Source: Heliocidaris erythrogramma (lineage: Eukaryota; Echinodermata; Echinoidea; Camarodonta; Echinometridae). Taken from it: 64,000 nt of DNA. The stretch is from the NCBI GenBank assembly GCA_025617745.1, contig CM046861.1, positions 14,686,283-14,750,282 on the forward strand, read 5' to 3'. This document shows, in pieces, positions 29,397 to 39,477 of the stretch (position 1 is its first letter; each line of letters opens with the position of its first letter). The notes beneath the pieces were generated by a model. That model was not told the DNA's origin. It did no database searches and saw nothing but the letters and a program-made list of their open reading frames with translations. A program made the position numbers and the translations under genes.

Positions 29397-30033
29397 CAGA
29401 GAGTCGAAGGGGGAAAAAAACAGCAGCAGAGGTGGAAAGGAACATGGAGAGAAGACGAAAACTGAGAAAAATTAAACTTTAGATCAAAATTATTATTGAT
29501 TGAATAGTGTTCTGACCTTACCACTTGGCCAATTGATGCATAGTCATGTGGCACATATCTTTCAGTTTTTGAATACTAGTACCACAAAATTATTTGTTAA
29601 ATTGCTCCAATGAGTCCATCAGTTTGCAGTTGTTTTGCTTTGTGTTTTTTTTTTCTCTCTCGTTTGTTGTAAGAAACCCGTCATTAATATCAAACCAGCA
29701 TTATACAAAATAAAAACATGACATCTCCCAATATTAAAGCTAAACGTACGTTACTGTACCGTTGAACCACTGCCGATGAAGCCCATCATGTCCTTTTATA
29801 CCATCTCTGTTTCTTAGTTCCATTTTTCTATACTTCTATTTTTCTTCCCTAAACCGAAAAAGGGGTGTGGCTCGCCCCCAGGCAAAAGATCTTTTAACTA
29901 CAGTATATGAACCATGACGGCCCATTTGGAGGGGTGGGGCGGTTCGAGGTCTTCTTTTTAGCTCTACTGAAGGAATGAGATATTTGGTGCGTTCATGGAA
30001 GAACCAGTACTTGCTTTATAGGAGCATTCCACC

Positions 30034-30224
30034 CCACTCTCTCACCCTCTCTCTCTCTTCCCCTCTCTCTCCCTCTTCCTCTCTCTTCCCCTCTCTCTCT
30101 CTCCCTCTTCCCCTCTCCCTCTCTCCCTCTCTCCCTCTTCCCCTCTCCCTCTTCCCCTCTCTCTCCCTCTTCCCCTCTCTCTCTCTTCCTCTCTCTCCCT
30201 CCTCTCTCTCCCTCCTCTCTCACA
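30034..30224. repeat. (CT)n/(CCCTCT)n polypyrimidine tract
   Basis: About 190 bases of CTCTCC/CTTCCC words on the plus strand. Long Ser/Leu/Pro or Arg/Glu/Gly reading frames on either strand are artefacts of this tract. Confidence 0.95.
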
Positions 30225-30524
30225 CATGCCCACACCAGATCTTTTCCACTTTCATATTTTCTCTGTATTGTCAGTTCCCCATATATTTCGTCATGTTTAT
30301 TTTTCGAAAGTAGTTCTTATTATCGTGTTGAAAAGAGAAAGAAAAGAAATATGCAGTAATATGTGCTACTGCATGACTATATTGTGCGAAATATACTTTT
30401 TTCACATCAATCTGCATCAAAATCAAACATAATCACCGTTTATCTAAAGAATTGATCAAATGTCTTGGTGCAATCTATATTCATAATATACATGTAGATT
30501 ACTTGATATGTTATATTTGCCATA

Positions 30525-31070
30525 GGGTAGGTGCAGGTAATATGGGGCTGCAGGTAATATGGGACCCTGAGCTGAGGTTCACAGTAAAAGCCACAGCAAC
30601 CATACATATTTTGTCAATTTCACTGAGCTGGAAGCCTAAGGCATTGCATTATTCTTGGCATAGGACTGGTCTGCAGGTTTACTTTTCTTCAGACGATCTA
30701 TAAATTATATAATTTTAAGTCAACATATTCATTAAAGGTTCTTAAAATGTGAAATCATCTTACAGTTAATGACTTTTATACATTTTAAAGTAAATACCAG
30801 ACATAATAGAGTCGTTTTAATGTGAACCTAATGTCTTTAATTAATGGTCCCATATTACCTGCACATGCAGGTAATATGGGACTATTGGTGATGATGTCAT
30901 AATTTGCATATAATGGACAGGGGGCTGGTGATAATTTTGTTTTCTTTACATTAAAAGTTAGACTAGTCGTTACTGATTCATGGGAACAAAGTATATTCTG
31001 TGTGTCTTTATTTGTCTTTATGCAAATTATGCAAATGAGCTTAAGGGTCCCATATTACCTGCACCTACCC
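30525..31070. mobile_element. TA-flanked MITE with nested termini
   Basis: A perfect 22-bp terminal inverted repeat starts GGGTAGGTGCAGGTAATATG; TA is on both sides (30523-30524, 31071-31072). Extra copies of GCAGGTAATATGGGAC occur just inside the left end and as a back-to-back palindrome at about 30847-30883, suggesting a nested or rearranged insertion. Confidence 0.8.
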
Positions 31071-31176
31071 TACATAATAACAATGATACTAACTTGATCT
31101 TATATAACACAATAATATATCTATGAATGTTCTCAATCATCTAAGTAGTAGATAAATAATAGTGAAAGTTATAGAC

Positions 31177-31373
31177 AAGTCAACTGGACTTACTTTGTTT
31201 TAGCTTGCTACATTTTACGTCCACGCTTCATCATATTCTGAACGTTTCCCGAAGTTCCTGGACCCTGTCACTGGTGAACAACCATTTGACGCCAAAGATC
31301 AGTGGGCCTGATGAAGCGTACCGGAGTGGACGTGAAACGTCGCAAGCTAAAACAAAGTAAGTCCAGTTGACTT
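31177..31373. mobile_element. Short element with perfect 32-bp inverted ends
   Basis: The left arm (31177-31208), starting AAGTCAACTGGACTTACTTT, is matched exactly in inverse at 31342-31373. A second inner inverted pair is built from ACGTCCAC / GTGGACGT and TTCATCA / TGATGAA. About 0.2 kb, non-coding. Confidence 0.8.
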
Positions 31374-32734
31374 CACAATAACATTCAACGTTATTAATAT
31401 ACACAATATATACATGAATGCTTATAAAGTCTTTTCTGTACTTTGTGTTTCTTTTGACATCAAGGTCTATGTGCAAAGTTAGTATTAAGCTCCCCCCCCC
31501 CCCCCCCCCCCAAAAAAAAAAACCAAAAAAAAAAAACAACAACACAACAACATAAGCTTGTCAGTTGTATTATAAAGATTTCAACATGTTCAATGATGGG
31601 CATCGTGTTGATAAATGGAGATTACAGATCTACACAGCTAAAAGTATCACAATGGAGAAAAATTTAATGTTAAACAAAAACGATGAAAATCATTTAGATT
31701 CCTAAGCCGTTATTAATAGGGTCATACTCAATTTCCTAATGATTGTGACCTTTGTCGTTACTGCAAATGGCTTTTAAACATACACTAAACATTTTATAGT
31801 CCATCTGACGCTCCAATACAACCAACAGCAAAGTTAGAAAAGTTCTTTCCATAGAAGTTTTTTTGCTGATTTGTAATTGTAAGTAGATTTCAGTTTTAGC
31901 TTTGTTGTCAAATGGGAAACATTGAGCAATTAGCATGATTTGCATATCAAAACCCAATGCTCATCTTATTCAATGTGACCTATGATGCAACGAACGGATG
32001 ATATACCAGGAAATTGTATTATATCACACGTTTCATTGCACAAGATAAACAACACTGATAGTGTTGGGTGCAGCGCTAACATTTATGCGTATAGGTTGTC
32101 TTAGGCTGTTTAGCATTGCATGTGGCTATATGAATTTACGTAAATTATGCAAAATGCTAGTTGCTTTTTTGGCTACAAGGTTGAAATGCTTTGGAGACAT
32201 GGAATCGCACATTCAAAAACAACGGAAAGAACTTTTGTATGTTGATTAACTATCAAGTCGACTATTAAATGAAATCTACAAGAAAAGGCAACTGATAAGA
32301 ATGAAATCACGCGCACTAGCATTCTGAAACATGTACAATGTAATAGGCCTAATTATAAAACTATTAATAGTTATGAACAACGACCTATCGAAAAGAACAC
32401 TAAAACAAGTCACAAAGAAGTTCTCTCCATTCGATCAGATGCTCCTCAAAATTTTCAAAATCATTCATATTTGGAAGTTTGAAGTTAAATCAGTACATTC
32501 AAGTCGGAAGCAAATAATTGATTTAAGAGACGTCAGTGAGATGTGTAGTTTATTTGGCAATTAAGGTCCAAGTTTTCATATAAGATAAGAAACCTTTAAA
32601 TGAACAATGGTGGAAAAGCTTGATTATCCTAGGGGAGAAAAAAGTGAAGATTGCTTAATATTAGGTCATTCTGTTTTTGTCAAGTGCATGTATTTCCTTT
32701 CTTCTTCTCTTTTTTTTTTTGGGGGGGGGGGGCG
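31374..32734. other. Non-coding region
   Basis: Contains a long C-run then A-run at about 31491-31545. Short open frames exist (for example 32061-32249) but have no family resemblance, coding bias or splice context that I trust. No gene called. Confidence 0.5.
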
Positions 32735-33043
32735 TGTAGAGCCCACAAATGTAAAAATTACCCACAAATGTAAAAATAACCACAAATCTAAAAACATTGC
32801 ACCCGCAAATGTCAAAATAACCACAAATGTCATAACATGTCAACCACAAGTGTAAAAATAACCACAATTAATGTAATAATAATCGCCCACAAATGTAAAA
32901 ATCGGTTTAACCACAAAATCAATGTAAAAACATTTCGACTACAAATGTAAAAATTTCCATTTTTACCACAAATGTCATAACATGTCGACCGCAAATGTAA
33001 AAACTGATTGCTTGCATATAATGCACCGATGTAAGTTATTATG
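32735..33043 (+). repeat. Left inverted arm (ACAAATGTAAAAA subrepeats)
   Basis: About ten variants of ACCACAAATGTAAAAAT, some with CGCAAATGTC or ACATGTCAACC. Order and variants match the right arm at 38728-39033, so the arms were copied as whole blocks rather than built independently. Confidence 0.85.
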
Positions 33044-33057
33044 GTAAATTGCCATTT

Positions 33058-34138
33058 GGGCTAATGCCAACTGGTCTAATAACCAAATGGTCTAACATCA
33101 TTCGGTCTATTCGTCCATCACCAATTCGTCTAAGCAACATTTCGTCTAATAACCATTTGGTCTAATAATTAGTTCAATCACTTCGTCTAATCACCACTTC
33201 GTCTATAGCCAATTCATCTAAAACCCATTTGGTCTAAACACCACTTGGTCTATTAATCAGTTCGTCTAATGTTCACTTGGTCCAATATCTATTTCGGCTA
33301 AAACCAGTTGGTCTAATAACCAAATGGTCTAATCATCATTTTGTCTAATAGCCATTTTGTCTAAACCCAGTTGGTCTAACACTCACATCGTCTAATCATC
33401 ACTTCGTCTAATTATTTCTTTTCTAATCATCGTTTCTAATCATCGTCTAATAACCGTTTGGTCTAATGCACACTTGGGCTAATATCCATTTGGTCTAATT
33501 CTACATACAAATAGGTTAGCCTGTTATAGTTACATAGGTTTATTGCCACTTGGTCTACAGCAAGTTGGTCTAATAGCCAATTGGTCTAACATCATTAGGT
33601 CTAATATCAGTTGGTCTAATAACTGATTGGTCTAATCATCATATCGTCCATTTACTATTTGGTCTAATTTTCATTTCGTCTAATTACCACTTGGTCTATA
33701 ATCAATTCGCCTAATAGCCTTTGGTCTAATAACCATTTGGTCCATTATCAATTGGTCTAATTACCATGTCGTCTAATCATCAAAATGGTCTAAACCCAAT
33801 TGGTTTAATAGGCGATGTAACCTCGCTAGTCATAAGGACCACTATTCATAAGGACCGCTATCAATATCGTGACTAAATGAACAGCGGTTTGTATGAATAG
33901 CGGTCCCTATAAATAGCGAGTAAACCATAGCCATATTACCTCGCTATTCATAAGGACCTCCGTTCATAAGGACCACTATTGATAACTATTCATAAGGACC
34001 GCTATTCAGAACGCGTGTTAAATCATGAATAGCGGTCGTTATGAATAGCGAGCGGATCCCTAATAGGCCTACCCATTTGGTCTACACATCATTTGGTCCA
34101 TTTGTCAGTTAGTCTAACATCAGTTGGTCTATCATGAT
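33058..34138. repeat. GGTCTAAT minisatellite
   Basis: More than 40 irregular copies of TTGGTCTAAT or TTCGTCTAAT separated by AACCA, CATCA or similar, at spacings of about 16-24 bases. The array is interrupted at 33822-34050 by the ATTCATAAGGACC hairpins. The HINE copy 2 begins at its right edge, and a few decayed units reappear after it (36056-36080). Confidence 0.9.
33822..34050. mobile_element. Two adjacent ATTCATAAGGACC hairpins
   Basis: Two consecutive inverted repeats (33822-33920 and 33940-34050). Each starts CTCGCTA(T/G)TCATAAGGACC and ends with ATGAATAGCGAG or AATAGCGAG. Same family as 5071-5380. Inserted in the GGTCTAAT array. Confidence 0.75.
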
Positions 34139-34140
34139 CA

Positions 34141-36021
34141 TTGTATCCCCCGGCAGTATGCCGGAGGATACTTTGGATTCAGCAGCGTTTCGCCGCCGCC
34201 GCCGCCGCCGCCGCCGCGTCACATTCTTGTGTGCGGTCACATTTCTCGACGAATTTCTTTCAGACTTCCTGTGGACGTGTATCTTGGTAAAATCTGGACC
34301 CCTATAGTTTCTGGTGATGCTGCCCCCAGTGTTCCGTCTTTTATAGGGTAAAAGGCCATATTTTGGGGGATAGTTTGTGTGCGCTCTAGCGGTCACATTT
34401 CTCAACGGATTTTGTTCAAATTTTGTATGAAGGTGTCTCTTGGTAAAATCTGGAACCCTATAGATTTTGGTGATGCTGCCCCCAGTGTTCCGTCTTTTAT
34501 AGGGTCAAAGGTCATATTTTGATAGATGTCTTGTGTGTACTCTTGTGTGCGCTCTGGCGGTCACATTTCTCAACGGATTTCGTTCAAATTTTGCATGAAG
34601 GTGTCTCTTGGTGTAATTTAAAAACCTATAGTGTTTGGTGATGCTGCCACCAGTGTTCCGTCTTTTATAGGGTCAAAGGTCATACTTCAGGGCATGGCGT
34701 GAGTGCACTCTGCAGGCCACATTTCTCAACGGATTTTGTTCAAATTTTGTATGGAGATGTATCTTGGTATAATCTACACATGTTTAATTTTTGGTGATGC
34801 TGCCCTCATTGTTCCGTCCTTTATAGGGTCAAAGGTCATTTTTCCATTTCTTGCACTCTTACTTCTGCATTTCTCGACGGATTTCGTTCAAATTTTGCAT
34901 GAAGGTGTCCCTTGGTGTAATCTAAAAATCTTTACTTTTTGGTGATGCTGCCACCAGTGTCCCGTCTTTTATAGGGTCAAAGGTCATACTTCAAGGGATG
35001 GCGTGAGTTCACTCTGCAGGCCACATTTCTTGATGGATTTCTTTCAAATTTTGTATGGACATGTATCTTGGTATAATCTACACATCTTTACTGTTTGGTG
35101 ATGCTGCCCTCATTGTTCCGTCCTTTATAGGGTCAAAGCTCATTTGTCCCTTTTGTGCACTCTTACTTCTGCATTTCTTGACGGATTTCATTCAAATTTT
35201 GTATGGAGATGTATCTTGGTATAATCTACACATATTTAATTTTTGGTGATGCTGCCCTCATTGTTCCGTCCTTTATATAGGGTCAAAGGTCATTTTTCCA
35301 TTTCTTGCACTCTTACTTCTGCATTTCTTGACGGATTTCGTTCAAATTTTGCATGAAGGTGTCTCTTGGTGTAATCTAAAAACCTATAGTTTTTGGTGAT
35401 GCTGCCACCAGTGTTCCGTCTTTTATAGGGTCAAAGGTCATACTTCAGGGCACTTTTGTGAGTGCACTCTGCAGGCCACATTTCTTGATGGATTTCTTTC
35501 AAATTTTGTATGGAGATGTATCTTGGTATAATCTACACATCTTTACTGTTTGGTGATGCTGCCCTCATTGTTCCGTCCTTTATAGGGCCAAAGGTCATTT
35601 TTCCATTTCTTGCACTCTTACTTCTGCATTTCTTGACGGATTTCGTTCAAATTTTGCATGAAGGTGTCTCTTGGTGTGATCTAAAAACTTATAGTTTTTG
35701 GTGATGCTGCCACCAGTGTTCCGTCTTTTATAGGGTCAAAGGTCATACTTCAGGGCATGGCGTGAGTGCACTCTGCAGGCCACATTTCTTGATGGATTTC
35801 TTTCAAATTTTGTATGGAGATGTATCTTGGTATATCTCTCAACACATTTCTTTCAAATTTTATATGAAGATGTGTCTTAGTGAAACCTACACATCTAATT
35901 TCTACACCATCCTTTTGTTTGAGGGAGGGGATGGGGGAGGGTCTTTGTCCCTCCTTCAAATTGCTGCCAGTGCCGGGGGATACATTTAGCATTGCGCGGC
36001 CCCAGCAATGCACATTTCTAG
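34141..36021. mobile_element. HINE/Pearl-type Helitron-like tandem-repeat element, copy 2
   Basis: Same architecture as 7217-9104. TTGTATCCCCCGGC start; a (CCG)n of about nine; about ten 150-bp units with GGTGATGCTGCC; inverted GCCGGGGGATAC at 35972-35983; perfect stem GCATTGC/GCAATGC at 35989-35995 and 36005-36011; CTAG at 36018-36021 followed by T. The two copies are nearly the same length and homology stops at the same points on both sides. This defines the element borders, and the flanks are unrelated. Confidence 0.8.
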
Positions 36022-38264
36022 TTTCCACTTAAAAAGAACACATGATACATAATATTTAGTCAACACCAATTTAGTCTAATAATTAACCTGGTTTAACCCA
36101 AATCTGACACAACTGAGATTTTACATGTCATATTCAAAATGCTGCTGCTCGGTAAAGCATGTATCATTTAGAAGCATAATACTTCTAGTTTATGGAAAAT
36201 TAAAAAAAAATATTGTCATAGAGCACATGATGTGGTCACAATAACCCTTTGTTTTAGGGTTTCGTTTTTTCTGGGACGCACTTTACATTGATACTACAGA
36301 GAGACTCAGTGCTGGTAGAGACATTTTAAAAAAGCCAGAGAGAGAGAGAGGGGGGAGGTGAGAGCTGAAGGAAAAGATCAGACCCAGCCCAAGAAACAAT
36401 TGTATGAGGAGGAATCCCATAGACTTAAATGTAATTCTATACACAGGATAAATAATTCTCCACAAGTCCTGTGACATTTGAAACACAATAATTTTAACAA
36501 TTATGAGTATTTTTTTAGGAAAAGTCATGTACTTTCTCAAAACTATACATTACGCTACTCTTTTGTCACAACCTGGGTGTGATGTTATAGATGAGATTAT
36601 TAGATGATATGAATAGCATATAAAGTAAAAATAAGTTTGGAAAAACAATGGACAATGATGTTAAAATAATGAGTAGATTTATGAGGACAGGTCACGTACA
36701 TGTACTTTCACAAACTAAACATTATATACCCTATTCTTTTGTAATAACCTACGCCCTATAAATTACACAAACGATGAGATGAGGAACTTAGAAGGGAAAA
36801 AGTATAAACAATGTAAGAATTAATCTTTTATGATCTTTTTAGAAAAGAATGGACAATGATTTTAATATCATGAGTAACTCTACGAAGTAAATGACGTACT
36901 TTCTTTTTCTATACATGACGCTATACGCTACTCTTTTGTCACAATCTCAGTGATATATCCTCAAACCAAGCACCGGAATGTTCATACAAAAACAATTAGA
37001 TAAAGAACTTCGAATGGGAAAAAAAGTCCATATAAAAAGTAAGGTACAGAATCTTCGTACCAAACCGGAGAGGAGATGAAAAGGACAGCTGGAAATCATT
37101 TCATAGCAGTTTTGTACAAATATAGAGTAATTTCATTTACGTCTGCATGTCGTTATCTCTCCTTTGCATTAAAAATCTCAACACCTTATATCAGCGATAA
37201 TATCAACAAAATTAAGTTTTCATGTCGTGACTTTTGTGCTGTTATTTTTGTGCTGTATTTTAAACACAGGGGGGGGGGGGGGGGGACATCTGAGCCAATG
37301 GTGATCAAAACAAAATCCTTTTCCAGGGGTAAGGATCGGATGTTCCTTTAAAGGGCAGAACGCACATTTTTATAGGTCCTCCAAAAAGAAAAAAAAAAGA
37401 TCCTACGAAGTTATACATTTTGAAAAATTGTGTATTGGAGCGAAAAGGAAAGTTGACCGCCGCTACATCACAGTGACCGTACCGATTCTGCCAATTTGAA
37501 ATTCCCATATGTATTGTGATTACAACTTTAAAAAAATAACAACTTTCTTATCGTTTGCCCGATTTTGTTCAAACTTTCACAAATCTGCTTCTCTAATTTT
37601 CTGCTTTCACACAAATCAAAATACATAAAGGTTGGATTTCCTTTTAACCGATCTATTCATAATTCGTAATTGGTGCTTTTGAATTCATTGTAGTGTCATT
37701 AACAACAGCACAATGTGTCGTAGATATTTGGGAGCGAACGAAACGAGTGAGCAAAAATTTGGCCTCATGAAGTTTTGATTGAAGTGTTTGGACAGGTTTA
37801 ATTCTTTATCATGAATAAACTATTGATTTATATGTTTGTATGGTATTACCTCTTGCTCCATAATGACTGAAAGAATCAGTCATTTTTTTCCATGGTTGAA
37901 AATCTATCGGGAGGGGCAAGGGGGCAATTTGCCCCCCCCCCCCCCTTCAGATACGCTAGTTGACTTACATATTTTGTAGATCCTCAACGACTTCATGTCA
38001 CACACATGGTTCTCAAGACAAGACGTGATCAGACCATAATACAGAGTCTAGTTATAGTTCTACTCGTAAACTCTATGGATCAGACTAACTGAATATTGTG
38101 TCCAAAAATTTATTTATTTATTTTGCAGTTATGCTTTATTTTCCTCGATTGGATATTTCATCAAATTTTCTTTGAATTTGTCAACTTCATTAATAATTGC
38201 CTTGACACTTTCCAAATTCCTTATTTTTCCTGAAATTTCCTTGAAAGTTGAAGCCATGGAGCAT
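36022..38264. other. Interior of the foldback candidate, right part
   Basis: AT-rich, no gene. Several diverged repeats of the type 'acgtactttc..aaactatacattacgctactcttttgtcacaa' occur at about 36530, 36700 and 36895, roughly 170-190 bases apart. G-runs lie at 37269-37285 and a C-run at 37933-37946. Confidence 0.5.
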
Positions 38265-38379
38265 GTAACATAAAGAGATACAATCAATCTTACGATTGAT
38301 ATCAGTCGTAAGTCTATGGCAAATCATGTACTGAAGAGTTACAATTGATCGTAAGATTGATTGTATCTCTTTATGTTAC
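38265..38379. mobile_element. Hairpin element with perfect 32-bp arms
   Basis: The arm at 38265-38296, starting GTAACATAAAGAGATACAAT, is inverted exactly at 38348-38379. Loop about 50 bases. Likely a very small MITE or a relic of one. Confidence 0.8.
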
Positions 38380-38727
38380 AGGCCCCTGGTTTGATTTCAA
38401 CCAAATCTCTGTGTCCTGTGATATAGGCCAACCGTCCGCTTCGATGATGCGCGCTTGCGCACTTCGGTCTTGCAGCTCAGCTTATGAAAATTCATGAGTT
38501 TGCGTGAAAGTTTATGATCAGCTCCTCGACCCCACCCCCCCCCCCCCGTCTCTTTAAACTGATCATAAACAGGGAAACCACGAGTAAACCACTAGTTTTT
38601 TTGTTTGTTTTTTACATTTGCAGTTGACATGTTTTGACATTTGTGGTTAAGGGTGTTTCAAAATTTTAGGGATTTTAATGGTCAGGAAAACCTCACACAC
38701 GCATACACGCGCACAAGCACATACATC

Positions 38728-39033
38728 TCATAATAACTTATCTCACATGGGTGCATTCTGCAAGCAATGAGTTTTTACATTTGCGGTGGACATGTTGTGA
38801 CATTTGTGGTAAAAATGGAAATTTTTACATTTGTAGGCGAAATGTTTTTTACATTTGTGGTTAAACCGATTTTTACATTTCTGGGCGATTGTTTTTACAT
38901 TTGTGGTTATTTTTACACTTGTGGTTGACATGTTATGACATTTGTGGTTATTTTGACATTTGCGGGTGCAATGTTTTTAGATTTGTGGTTATTTTTACAT
39001 GTGTGGTTGATTTTTAAATTTGTGGGCTCTACA
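38728..39033 (-). repeat. Right inverted arm (ACAAATGTAAAAA subrepeats)
   Basis: Inverse partner of 32735-33043. Differences are scattered substitutions and a few single-base indels, with the subrepeat order kept. A short isolated stretch of the same subrepeats also lies at about 38605-38650, outside the matched arm. Confidence 0.85.
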
Positions 39034-39477
39034 GGGGGAATATTCCGATAAATGGAAGACAGTTATTTCATAACATTGCGCCTATGTGTGGATGATCAAA
39101 ATGAATCTGGAGTACTGCCGAGACTTCCAAATCTTTCGAAATTTACAGATTAGATGAAACTTATTGTTTGTAGTTTTAAATTATCATGATGAAATCTTTA
39201 GATTATGATGGGCACTATTAAAGCGTATTTATATGCTTTACTACCTATTCAAGCGGTTTCCATTATTCATTATCTGAAACAAAGAAGTCCGATTCCTGTC
39301 TTAAGAACAACCTATCCAATACTAGTACTATAAGACGACTAACTTCAAGAAATATTAAGAAGGCAGTTTTAGACCTATTCAAAGTTTGCCAGGCTTTATC
39401 AGTCACAGGACAATATAAGGTAATGTAGAAAGTATAGTTTTACAAGCCAAGTCTTACACAGACTATTTTCAGCATGT
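39034..39477. other. 3' flank of TRIM copy 1
   Basis: AT-rich. It lacks the conserved 3' flank shared by copies 2-4. No canonical polyadenylation signal identified with confidence. Confidence 0.5.

Larger units (their letters stand above)
32735..39033. mobile_element. Candidate foldback-type element with long subrepeated inverted arms
   Basis: The left arm (32735-33043) and right arm (38728-39033) are near-identical in inverted orientation, from outer TGTAGAGCCCACAAAT to inner CATCTCATAATAACTTA-type sequence. Each arm is a chain of roughly 15-20 base subrepeats of the ACCACAAATGTAAAAAT type. The interior (about 5.7 kb) holds a GGTCTAAT minisatellite, an inserted HINE element and AT-rich DNA, but no transposase. 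Long inverted repeats made of short direct subrepeats are the layout of foldback elements, including the sea urchin TU family as I recall it. A clear target duplication is not visible. Confidence 0.6.

Noticed and set aside
29975-30313. Ser/Leu/Pro and Arg/Glu/Gly open frames
   Set aside because: Artefact of the (CT)n tract on one strand and (GA)n on the other.
32061-32249. 62-residue open frame
   Set aside because: No family resemblance, no codon bias and no splice or promoter context.
33058-34138. CRISPR-like array (short repeats with spacers)
   Set aside because: Spacers are not unique but variants of the same words, spacing is irregular and the DNA is animal; it is a minisatellite.
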